Positions 1 through 12,700 are shown, counted from the first letter of the stretch. The stretch is DNA of 64,000 nt from Palaemon carinicauda (GCF_036898095.1 NC_090768.1:50213465-50277464), one strand, 5' to 3'. Made by a program: numbers and translations. The notes: generated by a model not told the origin, from the sequence alone.

Positions 1-160
1 AGGAAATGAATAAATGATGAGAATAAATTAACAATATATCATTCTAAAACCAGTAACAGCGACAAAACAGATATGCCCTATATAAATTATTAACAACGTC
101 AAAAACAGTTATGTCATATATCAACTATAAAAACTCTGTCAGCCTTGTCAAATATTAATA
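1..160 (-). repeat. Dispersed decapod-type repeat, left copy
   Basis: AT-rich sequence with repeated GTCAAAAACAG and GTCATATAT blocks, ending in GTCAGCCTTGTCAA. The same sequence occurs in inverted orientation at about 6390-6600, next to an AAT microsatellite. I recognise the family as very common in decapod sequence (from memory, not searched). The window edge cuts this copy. It ends just before the T-rich tract at 164-175. Confidence 0.65.
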
Positions 161-178
161 GTATATTTTTTTTTTCAG

Positions 179-316
179 GTGCTGGAATCTACATCGCGGT
201 ATGAGATTGTCCCTGGGATTAATGTCAGCATTGGTGACATAGTGGTCAACTATTCCTTTCAAGTATACGACCAAGTACAAAAGTGTGGGTTTCATGTGAA
301 AATCTATCAAGTGTAG
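179..316 (+). CDS. Possible terminal exon of an upstream gene
   Basis: A 12-T polypyrimidine tract ending in CAG (176-178) is followed by 45 open codons, starting GTG CTG GAA and stopping at TAG 314-316. If used, it enters in phase 0. The peptide, with VSIGDIVVNYSF and CGFHVKIYQV, matches no family I recognise. It could be the last exon of a gene lying to the left of the window, or chance. It is not in a reading frame that obviously joins the ATG at 494, because a stop intervenes. Support is only the splice-site look and the open frame. Confidence 0.25.
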   Translation: MLESTSRYEIVPGINVSIGDIVVNYSFQVYDQVQKCGFHVKIYQV

Positions 317-493
317 GCCTCACCTATCATCTGAGGAGTAAATGCTATATTTTCCAACTTGTTTTGTACGTGGTTGTGACAAGAAATATCAAATTCTACC
401 TCTGTGTCTATGATAATGAAATTTTCTCAGAGTGAATGAAAATTAAAATGATCGTTTATTTCATACACTTTGGAGTGTTGAAAATTTTACATT

Positions 494-3376
494 ATGGTGA
501 CTCAAAGTTCTACCGGAAATTCTACTCTCAGTGGTACACTGCAACCATCCAAGAATTATACCCGCCGTGATATTTTCTTTGGAAAGTATTTCAAAGCTGT
601 CAATACATTTGGAAGACAAGTGTTGCATCTCGTGTTCATTTCAATATACTCCACATTGGACACAAAAAATGGAGTGCTCCCGGTACACGAGTTTTGGCAT
701 GATAAACTCGGTTGGTCAAATGCTCTGTACAGAAGTGTGTTCTCGGCTCAAGAAAGAGAAATTATAAAAAATGACCCAAAGGGGTCAGATTTTGTGTGCG
801 ACATCACTCTCCTCTTCAAGCTGATTTCGAAAATTTTGGGAAACGTGACTGAACCCTTCATGCAAGAGGTTCGGGACTTGAAAAATTTAAGAAACATGGT
901 GTGCCACGAAGGTCTAGATGTGGAAGAGATGGACCTTCGGGATCGAGTTTATGCTCTAGGAGCGCTGTGTCAGAAAATTGTTGAAGGATTAGGTTCGGTT
1001 ATTGAAGAAGACGTGAGTAATCATTTGAAGGAAATCCGAGATGGTCTCGAGGATCTGCTGGAAGCTAAAATTGAGGTATCTGATGTCCAGTCGTATTTGG
1101 AAGATGTCGAGTGTTTTAGACGTCAAAAACATTCGAAACTCATAATGGAAGGTCGCCAGGAACTCATGAGTGTGTATTCAAATGCCAAAATCTTAAATCC
1201 ATGCTCATGGTTAAGTGATCACAAGTTTACTGAATTCACCGTTGACAGAATTTTTACTACGCTGGTTATTGTGAATAGCGGAAGCCGTATTTTAATGTGT
1301 GATGTTTTGAATGTTACTCTGATGAAAACAAGGTTCGTCCCTCGGTTAGTGATCATATCTGGAGTAATGGGTGCTGGTAAAACGTCCCTCCATCGTCATA
1401 TTCTTCACGAATGGTGTAGTCATTCTCCTGCCATTTTTGGCTTATCTTCCATGGACATAGTTATTGGTGTTGAGTTACGGACAGTAAGTAGTGGTTCTCT
1501 TGTTCAGTTTTTGAGAGAACAGCTGCTAAAGTCGACATGTCGATTCTTCAATGAGTCTGATATCATTCCATTACTGCAACAAATGAATGTTTTGTTTTGT
1601 ATCGATGGAATGGATGAGGCAAGCGCTAATGGGAAGATGCTGGTGAGAGAAATTGTAAATAAGTTCACTAACAGTCGTATCATTATAACGACACGACCGG
1701 AGTACACATTAGAGTTGATGCAGATGGCGGAAGACCACATCGTGTTGAAAATAGAGGGTTTTGATGAGCAAGGCAAGATGCAATTTGTCAACAAAGTTTT
1801 TGCTGTCAAATACCCTGATTCACAGAGACGTCTAAGCCAGACTGCAGGGTTCCTACATTTTATGTCAACCACTTGTCGAGCAATAAGCAGCCACCTAACA
1901 CTCCCTCTGTCACTTTCACTATTGCTTGTGCTTTGGTGTGATGAGACAGTGGATGTAACCTCAATATCTACCCTCACACATCTGTATTGTAGGATCTTTA
2001 ACTTATGCCAAAGGAAATTGATTTCACGACTGGAAGCAGCCGGTTCAAACCACACTGTGTCTCTAAGTCGGAAGGTCAGTCGCTGGTTGGCCGAGCTAGG
2101 CCGCGTTGCATGGAATATGCTATGTAAAGATGAGTTGCATATTAGTGAGGAACAATCGATGCATCTCATGAACATGTGTGATAAGGAGAATATTGATCCC
2201 ATCCAGACTATGTCGGCTTTCCTGAACTGTGAAATTCAAGAGACCCTCGTGGAAACCAAGTATTACTTTTCATTCCCTCATTTAACAAGCCAGGAATATC
2301 TGGCAGCTTTATTTATAAGTGGAGAAGTCGGGAGAAACAATTCAGTTGCTGGTATCTTCAAAGTCATAGATTCACCAAGGTTCCAACAGCTCTTGATGTA
2401 TGTCACAGGTCTACTTAAAAAGGATGGAAACCTTAACACTACAGTAGCTAGCCAAATCAAGTCTGCCTTACTCATTGACATCGGAGTACAGCCCAGTGAT
2501 TGTGGCACTTGGTGGAAACTCTTGCGGGAAGCCGAAGGTGATTATTCTGTGTGTACGGTGATAGGGTCGGTTGTGAATCAGACGAGTGTATGGGTAGTTA
2601 GTTCACTCGAACCAAAAGAGGACACGGAAGACAAACTAAACATACTAAAAACTACTGGTGCGTCTCCCTTAGAATTGATAATGGAGGTTCATTATACCAC
2701 TGTCTTTGACAAATGCCAAGGGCTACAGGAAATACTCAAGCTAGTTGGAACAAGTCAGAAAACGAAAGTGAAACTTTACATGGAGAAGGAGTTTAATTTA
2801 CCAGGTCATCAGGAAACCTATGATAGCTGCATAGTTCCGCTTCTGGAAAGTAACCGTCTGGTGATATTCAAAGGACATGCTGGAGAAGCGCTAACGTCGG
2901 CACTATGTAGTGCGACGAATATAGAGTCGCTGTATATAAGGATATCTACACTCGAGGCCCTCAGCAGCTTGAAGTCGAGTATCAAAACTCACGAACACTG
3001 GAAGAAGACGTTCAAGACTCAAGGGGGATGGTCTTTGAAATTTCTTGAGCTGTTCCTTGATATTAGTAGAAACATCACCCCTAGTGATATTCCTCGACTG
3101 CACTACAGAAAAGAATTTGTTGTCAAGTTAGCAAACATCTCTGATGAAGATGCTGTGTGGGCAGGTAACGTTATAGATAATCTGAGCAAAACTTACTCGA
3201 CTGTGATTTTTCAATCGTCAAGTTTGACCGTATCGGGGATGAAAGAATTTTTGCATGCAGCTTCCAATAGCACAATAAAAACCATTCGAGTCTTCTCACA
3301 TCATCCTGCTACAGTAGAACAGATGCAGTTTCTGGCAAAGAAATATCATATCAATATTGGCTGGGGTCATTCGTAA
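494..3376 (+). CDS. HEPN-NACHT (NLR-like) STAND NTPase, intronless
   Basis: A 960-residue protein in one uninterrupted exon. Residues about 25-175 resemble the HEPN domain of DZIP3-like proteins and carry an R-N-x3-H motif (RNMVCH, about residues 132-137), the canonical HEPN R-x4-H. A NACHT module follows: Walker A GVMGAGKTS (about 290), Walker B VLFCIDGMDEA (about 366-376) and a sensor-like RIIITTRPEY (about 396). A helical/winged-helix part contains FPHLTSQEYLAALF (about 594-607), typical of NLRs. The last 250 residues show no clear leucine-rich repeats. Known NACHT proteins are ATP-driven oligomerising sensors; a role in innate immunity is inference. The ATG at 494 is the first in frame and precedes the HEPN domain by about 25 codons. 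It is flanked by inverted copies of a dispersed repeat (1-160; 6330-6600). No poly(A) signal or promoter could be assigned. Confidence 0.85.
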   Translation: MVTQSSTGNSTLSGTLQPSKNYTRRDIFFGKYFKAVNTFGRQVLHLVFISIYSTLDTKNGVLPVHEFWHDKLGWSNALYRSVFSAQEREIIKNDPKGSDFVCDITLLFKLISKILGNVTEPFMQEVRDLKNLRNMVCHEGLDVEEMDLRDRVYALGALCQKIVEGLGSVIEEDVSNHLKEIRDGLEDLLEAKIEVSDVQSYLEDVECFRRQKHSKLIMEGRQELMSVYSNAKILNPCSWLSDHKFTEFTVDRIFTTLVIVNSGSRILMCDVLNVTLMKTRFVPRLVIISGVMGAGKTSLHRHILHEWCSHSPAIFGLSSMDIVIGVELRTVSSGSLVQFLREQLLKSTCRFFNESDIIPLLQQMNVLFCIDGMDEASANGKMLVREIVNKFTNSRIIITTRPEYTLELMQMAEDHIVLKIEGFDEQGKMQFVNKVFAVKYPDSQRRLSQTAGFLHFMSTTCRAISSHLTLPLSLSLLLVLWCDETVDVTSISTLTHLYCRIFNLCQRKLISRLEAAGSNHTVSLSRKVSRWLAELGRVAWNMLCKDELHISEEQSMHLMNMCDKENIDPIQTMSAFLNCEIQETLVETKYYFSFPHLTSQEYLAALFISGEVGRNNSVAGIFKVIDSPRFQQLLMYVTGLLKKDGNLNTTVASQIKSALLIDIGVQPSDCGTWWKLLREAEGDYSVCTVIGSVVNQTSVWVVSSLEPKEDTEDKLNILKTTGASPLELIMEVHYTTVFDKCQGLQEILKLVGTSQKTKVKLYMEKEFNLPGHQETYDSCIVPLLESNRLVIFKGHAGEALTSALCSATNIESLYIRISTLEALSSLKSSIKTHEHWKKTFKTQGGWSLKFLELFLDISRNITPSDIPRLHYRKEFVVKLANISDEDAVWAGNVIDNLSKTYSTVIFQSSSLTVSGMKEFLHAASNSTIKTIRVFSHHPATVEQMQFLAKKYHINIGWGHS

Positions 3377-3417
3377 TTTTACTCATTAGAATTTAGAGCT
3401 AGTGGTCCCAAGAGACA

Positions 3418-3570
3418 TTTTTATTATTTTTACTATTATTATTATGATTTTTATTATTTGCTAAGCTACAAGCCTACAACCCTAGTTGGAAAAGCAGGAT
3501 GGTATAAGCACAAGGGTTCCAGCAGGGAAAGTAGCCCAGTGAGGAAAGGAAATATTGAAAAACTAGAACA
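3418..3570 (+). repeat. AT-rich dispersed repeat with ATT microsatellite head
   Basis: A TTATTATT-rich head is followed by GCTAAGCTACAAG, ACCCTAGTTGGAAAAGCAGG and AGCCCAGTGAGGAAAGGAAA. The same module recurs inverted at 6600-6735 and 16660-16765, and partially at 62044-62110. It is the widespread decapod repeat on which the taxonomic guess partly rests. It starts about 40 bp after the stop codon of the NACHT gene, so it may form part of that gene's 3' UTR. Confidence 0.7.
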
Positions 3571-3878
3571 GAAGTTTAAGAAAAAATAATATTGAAATAA
3601 ATCTTTCATATATAAACTATAAAAACTTGAAAATAACAACAAGAGAAAGAAGATAGAATAGTGTGGCCGAGTGTACAAAAGGAAAGGACTTTTATATAGT
3701 AAATTAACCTATCTTACCATTGCTCTGACGAATCAGACATTCTAACATCTCATGAACATTAAGTAGCCCAGTGAAGGTTGTACCATTCTATCGTTTCTGG
3801 CAGCACACGTTCATCTCAGTTTTTTTTTCAACATATCTCCTTAGTACTTCTGCAATAAATAAATTTTGTTCTGGGTGG

Positions 3879-3880
<2 letters not shown>

Positions 3881-3937
<57 letters not shown>

Positions 3938-3980
3938 GGATACGTCTATTGTCCCAACACCTTATGTCATTACTGCTTTA

Positions 3981-4039
<59 letters not shown>

Positions 4040-4080
4040 GGATACGTCTCTTGTTCCAACACCTGATGTCATTACTGCTT

Positions 4081-4112
<32 letters not shown>

Positions 4113-4153
4113 AGGATACGTCTGTTCCAACACTTCATGTCATTACTGCTTTA

Positions 4154-4201
<48 letters not shown>
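3881..4201. repeat. Compound CT microsatellite with ~45-bp spacers
   Basis: Four long (CT)n tracts (about 3881-3936, 3983-4038, 4085-4112, 4156-4201) alternate with near-identical spacers containing AGGATACGTCT and GTCATTACTGCTTTA. The array is therefore a higher-order tandem repeat of spacer plus CT tract, not a simple microsatellite. From here to 4915 there is only AT-rich sequence with no recognisable gene. Confidence 0.85.
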
Positions 4202-4202
<1 letters not shown>

Positions 4203-4914
4203 GGATACGTCTGTTCCAACACTTCATGTCATTACTGCTAGGTTAACATTGTATTTTTAGATCTAACAACCAATTCCTTTTATTCATTCGCCTCTTGTTT
4301 CATTTTAAGTATGACAATATTGGCATATAACACCCCCCCCCTAACTGTTCCACCACCTCAATTACAATGTAATATTGGTATGGCTTAAGAATCAACTATT
4401 TATATCTTGGAGACAATATTATTTGGCTGTTCATATAAATGTCTATTTATAGTTCCTTTACAGACTGATGTTTCATGGTTAATTGAAGCTGAAAAATACT
4501 GAATTCTGACTAATCTAGCAATGGGAAAATATTGTAAGAAAAATGTAGTACTGAAACTTGTAAAAATATTCTTCATTGTAAGAAGACAATGAATAATCAT
4601 GTGTATTCAATAATATCACTATGTTCAAGTATTCAAGCTTAAATGGATCTACCATTGATTATTTTGAACATTTTTGAACAAATGTTTCTTAAAACTTTTT
4701 TTGGCGGCTGTGTCACTTATGGTAACCCGTTCAATATTACAAATTAAAATTTATAATGTACATTATCTTGACGAAACGTACAATGTGTAATTGTAATGAT
4801 CACCTGTATAGATTAATTTTAGAAAGTTCAAAGAAGAATTTGTGACGAGTGTTTTACTTAAATTATTTTGTATATTTGTATATATATGTAATAAAAGTTG
4901 AAAATAACGAACTA

Positions 4915-5304
4915 TGTCATTCTTCCTGGTAATTTATTTGTTGTCCATCTATATAGATTTTATCTTAACTTTTGAATAAATTCTATAAAATGTCATTCTT
5001 CCTGGTAATTTATTTGTTGCCCATCTATATAGATTTTATCTGTTGACTTTTGAATAAATTCTATAAAATTTCATTCTTCCTAGTAATTTATTTGTTGCCC
5101 ATCTATATAGATTTTATCTGTTGACTTTTGAATAAATTCTATAAAATTTCATTCTTCCTAGTAATTTATTTGTTGCCCATCTATATAGATTTTATCTGTT
5201 GACTTTTGAATAAATTCTATAAAATTTCATTCTTCCTAGTAATTTATTTGTTGTCCATCTATATAGATTTTATCTGTAGACTTTTGAATTAATTTTATAA
5301 AAAT
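4915..5304. repeat. 78-bp tandem repeat, five copies
   Basis: The unit starts TCATTCTTCC(T)(G/A)GTAAT and contains CCATCTATATAGATTTTATC and TTTTGAATAAATTCTATAAA. TCAT anchors recur at 4993, 5071, 5149 and 5227, a 78-bp period; the first unit is 2-3 bp shorter. Copies differ by only a few substitutions. It carries no long open frame. Confidence 0.85.
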
Positions 5305-5844
5305 ATACATTATCAATAGTTGTCCTGAAACTGGTTTAAGACCATAAAAATTATTCCAGTTTTCTGAAGTCTTTCATGGTACCGCAATACAAGAGGTTTG
5401 TTTATGGTCAAAGTTATTTCACTCAAGACAATGCTATTCATCAAACACCAGTTACAGGTGATACCTCTTATGTCATGCGGAAATATTACATGTTTATGAG
5501 GGGAAAAAACTATTACATCTGAAACATGCAGCCTTAATTTCAAGGACTTGGACATCCTCCCTAGCTATGGGCAGAGCATCTGTAGTACAGGTCTTAATTT
5601 TTTTTTTCTTTTTTTTTTTTTTTTGCCTTGGGACCCCCTTCTGCATCAAGGCTAGATCTCATATGCCCCACCTTTGAAATATTTGACACTAGAGTACTGT
5701 ATAGTGTTTAAAAACAATATGTTGCCTTCTGTATACTAATGTACTTCGTTGGTTATGTGAGTATATGAATTAATGATAGATTTTTATTTCATTGCTGTAC
5801 TAGATTTCAATCAAAATAAACAATTCTTCACCCAAGGTGTTAAC

Positions 5845-6050
5845 TACTGCGCTGTAATTCGGTGACTACTTTCCTCTTGGTAAGGGTAGAAGAAACTTTA
5901 GCTATGGTAAGCAGCTCTTCTAGGAGAAGGACACTCCATAATCAAAGCATTGTTCTCTAGTCTTTGGTAGTGCCATAGCCTCTGTACCATGGTCCTCCAC
6001 TGTCATGGATTAGAGTTCTCTTGCTTGAGGGTACACTGGCGATGTGACGG
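5845..6050. repeat. Dispersed decapod-type repeat
   Basis: A block containing ACTTTCCTCTTGGTAAGGGT, AGCAGCTCTTCTAGGAGAAG and GTGCCATAGCCTCTGTACCA, which I recall as a very common repeat in shrimp genomic sequence. The recognition is from memory and was not searched. No coding potential was seen. The stretch 5305-5844 holds unremarkable AT-rich DNA with a poly-T run at 5600-5625. Confidence 0.5.
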
Positions 6051-6329
6051 TCAGTATATTATGCATCAATCAATACCTGCAAAAATGTCTTGGTATAATC
6101 TTTCATCAATTTTATGAGGATTGATAATTGACCTCAAATCCCGAAATTGATAACTGACGACCAGACCAATAACAATCTTGACACACTTTTCGGCTACGAA
6201 ATATTATCACTGAATACTTATGAATCTTTATTATTCTTTTACGCAGTCATTCATTTTATCACCTTTAGATGTTTTCACAAAGTCATGCAATCAAAGGTTA
6301 GTAATTATAATTATAAACATCGTCTTTTC

Positions 6330-6688
6330 TTGGAAATATATTGTATGTAGAACTTCAGTAGAACTTCAAAAGTTTAAAGTTGCAGCAAATGTTTTTATGT
6401 TGACCAGGCTGACATGAGTCTTTCTATAGTTTATATAAGACATATATGTTTTTGACGTTGTTAATATGACATCTGTTTTGACATTGACAAATCTGTTTTT
6501 GACTTTGTTAATAGTTTATATATGACATCTGTTTTGACATTATTACTGGTTTTAGAATGAATTATTGTTAATTTGTTCTCATCATTTATTTATTTCCTTA
6601 TTTCCTTTCTTCACTGGGCTATTTTTCCCTATTGGACCCCTTGGGCTTATAGCATCTTGCTTTTCCAACTAGGGTTGTAGGTTGGCTA

Positions 6689-6735
<47 letters not shown>
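6330..6735 (+). repeat. Dispersed repeat, right copy, with AAT microsatellite
   Basis: In this orientation it is the reverse complement of 1-160 and 3418-3570. It contains TTGACCAGGCTGACATGAGT, several GACATCTGTTTTGACATT blocks, CACTGGGCTATTT and CCAACTAGGGTTGTAGG, and ends in (AAT)n at 6692-6735. Together with 1-160 it brackets the NACHT gene with inverted repeats. Because the family is very common, this is probably coincidence. Confidence 0.65.
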
Positions 6736-6736
<1 letters not shown>

Positions 6737-6754
6737 TGAAAAATTGTAAATTCA

Positions 6755-9700
6755 TACTAAATGAGAACCTGTACTAACGAAGATACTAAATGAGAACCTG
6801 TACTAACGAAGATACTAAATGAGAGCCTGTACTAACGAAGATACTAAATGAGAGCCTGTACTAACGAAGATACTAAATGAGACCCTGTACTAACGAAGAT
6901 ACTAAATGAGAGCCTGGACTAACGAAGATACTAAATGAGAGCCTGGACTAACGAAGATACTAAATGAGAGCCTGGACTAACGAAGATACTAAATGAGAAC
7001 CTGGACTAACGAAGATACTAAATGAGAGCCTGGACTAACGAAGATACTAAATGAGAACCTGGACTAACGAAGATACTAAATGAGAGCCTGGACTAACGAA
7101 GATACTAAATGAGAGCCTGGACTAACGAAGATACTAAATGAGAACCTGGACTAACGAAGATACTAAATGAGAGCCTGGACTAACGAAGATACTAAATGAG
7201 AGCCTGGACTAACGAAGATACTAAATGAGAACCTGGACTAACGAAGATACTAAATGAGAGCCTGGACTAACGAAGATACTAAATGAGACCCTGGACTAAC
7301 GAAGATACTAAATGAGAACCTGGACTAACGAAGATACTAAATGAGAGCCTGGACTAACGAAGATACTAAATGAGACCCTGGACTAACGAAGATACTAAAT
7401 GAGAACCTGGACTAACGAAGATACTAAATGAGACCCTGGACTAACGAAGATACTAAATGAGACCCTGGACTAACGAAGATACTAAATGAGAACCTGGACT
7501 AACGAAGATACTAAATGAGAACCTGGACTAACGAAGATACTAAATGAGACCCTGGACTAACGAAGATACTAAATGAGAACCTGGACTAACGAAGATACTA
7601 AATGAGACCCTGGACTAACGAAGATACTAAATGAGACCCTGGACTAACGAAGATACTAAATGAGAACCTGTACTAACGAAGATACTAAATGAGAACCTGG
7701 ACTAACGAAGATACTAAATGAGAACCTGGACTAACGAAGATACTAAATGAGACCCTGGACTAACGAAGATACTAAATGAGAACCTGGACTAACGAAGATA
7801 CTAAATGAGAACCTGGACTAACGAAGATACTAAATGAGAACCTGGACTAACGAAGATACTAAATGAGACCCTGGACTAACGAAGATACTAAATGAGACCC
7901 TGTACTAACGAAGATACTAAATGAGAACCTGGACTAACGAAGATACTAAATGAGAACCTGGACTAACGAAGATACTAAATGAGAACCTGGACTAACGAAG
8001 ATACTAAATGAGACCCTGTAAGATACTAAATGAGACCCTGTACTAACGAAGATACTAAATGAGAACCTGGACTAACGAAGATACTAAATGAGAACCTGGA
8101 CTAACGAAGATACTAAATGAGACCCTGGACTAACGAAGATACTAAATGAGAACCTGGACTAACGAAGATACTAAATGAGACCCTGGACTTACGAAGATAC
8201 TAAATGAGAACCTGGACTAACGAAGATACTAAATGAGACCCTGGACTAACGAAGATACTAAATGAGAACCTGGACTAACGAAGATACTAAATGAGACCCT
8301 GGACTAACGAAGATACTAAATGAGAACCTGGACTAACGAAGATACTAAATGAGACCCTGGACTAACGAAGATACTAAATGAGAACCTGGACTAACGAAGA
8401 TACTAAATGAGACCCTGGACTAACGAAGATACTAAATGAGACCCTGGACTAACGAAGATACTAAATGAGACCCTGGACTAACGAAGATACTAAATGAGAA
8501 CCTGGACTAACGAAGATACTAAATGAGACCCTGGACTAACGAAGATACTAAATGAGACCCTGGACTAACGAAGATACTAAATGAGAACCTGGAATAACGA
8601 AGATACTAAATGAGACCCTGGACTAACGAAGATACTAAATGAGACCCTGGACTAACGAAGATACTAAATGAGAACCTGGACTAACGAAGATACTAAATGA
8701 GACCCTGGACTAACGAAGATACTAAATGAGAACCTGGACTAACGAAGATACTAAATGAGACCCTGGACTAACGAAGATACTAAATGAGAACCTGGACTAA
8801 CGAAGATACTAAATGAGAACCTGGACTAACGAAGATACTAAATGAGACCCTGGACTAACGAAGATACTAAATGAGAACCTGTACTAACGAAGATACTAAA
8901 TGAGACCCTGTACTAACGAAGATACTAAATGAGAGAACCTGTACTAACGAAGATACTAAATGAGACCCTGTACTAACGAAGATACTAAATGAGACCCTGT
9001 ACTAACGAAGATACTAAATGAGAGAACCTGTACTAACGAAGATACTAAATGAGACCCTGTACTAACGAAGATACTAAATGAGACCCTGTACTAACGAAGA
9101 TACTAAATGAGAGAACCTGTACTAACGAAGATACTAAATGAGAGAACCTGTACTAACGAAGATACTAAATGAGACCCTGTACTAACGAAGATACTAAATG
9201 AGAGAACCTGTACTAACGAAGATACTAAATGAGAGAACCTGTACTAACGAAGATACTAAATGAGAGAACCTGTACTAACGAAGATACTAAATGAGACCCT
9301 GTACTAACGAAGATACTAAATGAGACCCTGTACTAACGAAGATACTAAATGAGACCCTGTACTAACGAAGATACTAAATGAGACCCTGTACTAACGAAGA
9401 TACTAAATGAGATCCTGTACTAACGAAGATACTAAATGAGACCTTGTACTAACGAAGATACTAAATGAGACCCTGTACTAACGAAGATACTAAATGAGAC
9501 CCTGTACTAACGAAGATACTAAATGAGACCCTGTACTAACGAAGATACTAAATGAGAGAACCTGTACTAACGAAGATACTAAATGAGAGAACCTGTACTA
9601 ACGAAGATACTAAATGAGAGAACCTGTACTAACGAAGATACTAAATGAGAGAACCTGTACTAACGAAGATACTAAATGAGAGAACCTGTACTAACGAAGA

Positions 9701-12700
9701 TACTAAATGAGAGAACCTGTACTAACGAAGATACTAAATGAGAGAACCTGTACTAACGAAGATACTAAATGAGAGAACCTGTACTAACGAAGATACTAAA
9801 TGAGACCCTGTACTAACGAAGATACTAAATGAGAGAACCTGTACTAACGAAGATACTAAATGAGAGAACCTGTACTAACGAAGATACTAAATGAGACCCT
9901 GTACTAACGAAGATACTAAATGAGACCCTGTACTAACGAAGATACTAAATGAGACCCTGTACTAACGAAGATACTAAATGAGACCCTGTACTAACGAAGA
10001 TACTAAATGAGAGAACCTGTACTAACGAAGATACTAAATGAGACCCTGTACTAACGAAGATACTAAATGAGAGAACCTGTACTAACGAAGATACTAAATG
10101 AGAGAACCTGTACTAACGAAGATACTAAATGAGACCCTGTACTAACGAAGATACTAAATGAGAGAACCTGTACTAACGAAGATACTAAATGAGAGAACCT
10201 GTACTAACGAAGATACTAAATGAGAGAACCTGTACTAACGAAGATACTAAATGAGAGAACCTGTACTAACGAAGATACTAAATGAGAGAACCTGTACTAA
10301 CGAAGATACTAAATGAGACCCTGTACTAACGAAGATACTAAATGAGAGAACCTGTACTAACGAAGATACTAAATGAGAGAACCTGTACTAACGAAGATAC
10401 TAAATGAGACCCTGTACTAACGAAGATACTAAATGAGAGAACCTGTACTAACGAAGATACTAAATGAGAGAACCTGTACTAACGAAGATACTAAATGAGA
10501 GAACCTGTACTAACGAAGATACTAAATGAGACCCTGTACTAACGAAGATACTAAATGAGAGAACCTGTACTAACGAAGATACTAAATGAGAGAACCTGTA
10601 CTAACGAAGATACTAAATGAGACCCTGTACTAACGAAGATACTAAATGAGAGAACCTGTACTAACGAAGATACTAAATGAGAACCTGTACTAACGAAGAT
10701 ACTAAATGAGACCCTGTACTAACGAAGATACTAAATGAGACCCTGTACTAACGAAGATACTAAATGAGAGAACCTGTACTAACGAAGATACTAAATGAGA
10801 GAACCTGTACTAACGAAGATACTAAATGAGAGAACCTGTACTAACGAAGATACTAAATGAGACCCTGTACTAACGAAGATACTAAATGAGACCCTGTACT
10901 AACGAAGATACTAAATGAGAGAACCTGTACTAACGAAGATACTAAATGAGAACCTGTACTAACGAAGATACTAAATGAGAACCTGTACTAACGAAGATAC
11001 TAAATGAGACCCTGTACTAACGAAGATACTAAATGAGACCCTGTACTAACGAAGATACTAAATGAGAGAACCTGTACTAACGAAGATACTAAATGAGAGA
11101 ACCTGTACTAACGAAGATACTAAATGAGAGAACCTGTACTAACGAAGATACTAAATGAGACCCTGTACTAACGAAGATACTAAATGAGAGAACCTGTACT
11201 AACGAAGATACTAAATGAGAGAACCTGTACTAACGAAGATACTAAATGAGAACCTGTACTAACGAAGATACTAAATGAGAGAACCTGTACTAACGAAGAT
11301 ACTAAATGAGAGAACCTGTACTAACGAAGATACTAAATGAGAACCTGTACTAACGAAGATACTAAATGAGACCCTGTACTAACGAAGATACTAAATGAGA
11401 CCCTGTACTAACGAAGATACTAAATGAGACCCTGTACTAACGAAGATACTAAATGAGAGAACCTGTACTAACGAAGATACTAAATGAGAGAACCTGTACT
11501 AACGAAGATACTAAATGAGAGAACCTGTACTAACGAAGATACTAAATGAGACCCTGTACTAACGAAGATACTAAATGAGACCCTGTACTAACGAAGATAC
11601 TAAATGAGAGAACCTGTACTAACGAAGATACTAAATGAGAGAACCTGTACTAACGAAGATACTAAATGAGACCCTGTACTAACGAAGATACTAAATGAGA
11701 ACCTGTACTAACGAAGATACTAAATGAGACCCTGTACTAACGAAGATACTAAATGAGAGAACCTGTACTAACGAAGATACTAAATGAGAGAACCTGTACT
11801 AATGAAGATACTAAATGAGACCCTGTACTAACGAAGATACTAAATGAGAGAACCTGTACTAACGAAGATACTAAATGAGAGAACCTGTACTAACGAAGAT
11901 ACTAAATGAGACCCTGTACTAACGAAGATACTAAATGAGAGAACCTGTACTAACGAAGATACTAAATGAGAGAACCTGTACTAACGAAGATACTAAATGA
12001 GAACCTGTACTAACGAAGATACTAAATGAGACCCTGTACTAACGAAGATACTAAATGAGACCCTGTACTAACGAAGATACTAAATGAGACCCTGTACTAA
12101 CGAAGATACTAAATGAGAGAACCTGTACTAACGAAGATACTAAATGAGAGAACCTGTACTAACGAAGATACTAAATGAGACCCTGTACTAACGAAGATAC
12201 TAAATGAGACCCTGTACTAACGAAGATACTAAATGAGAGAACCTGTACTAACGAAGATACTAAATGAGACCCTGTACTAACGAAGATACTAAATGAGAGA
12301 ACCTGTACTAACGAAGATACTAAATGAGAACCTGTACTAACGAAGATACTAAATGAGACCCTGTACTAACGAAGATACTAAATGAGAGAACCTGTACTAA
12401 CGAAGATACTAAATGAGACCCTGTACTAACGAAGATACTAAATGAGAGAACCTGTACTAACGAAGATACTAAATGAGAGAACCTGTACTAACGAAGATAC
12501 TAAATGAGACCCTGTACTAACGAAGATACTAAATGAGACCCTGTACTAACGAAGATACTAAATGAGAGAACCTGTACTAACGAAGATACTAAATGAGAGA
12601 ACCTGTACTAACGAAGATACTAAATGAGAACCTGTACTAACGAAGATACTAAATGAGACCCTGTACTAACGAAGATACTAAATGAGACCCTGTACTAACG

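Noticed and set aside
1504..2202. 232-codon minus-strand ORF inside the NACHT gene
   Set aside because: Antisense to conserved NACHT motifs; no domain of its own and no independent start context.
1..6735. A Polinton/Maverick or other large DNA transposon carrying the NACHT gene
   Set aside because: No polymerase B, integrase, ATPase or capsid genes in between; the inverted flanks belong to a common dispersed repeat found elsewhere in the window.
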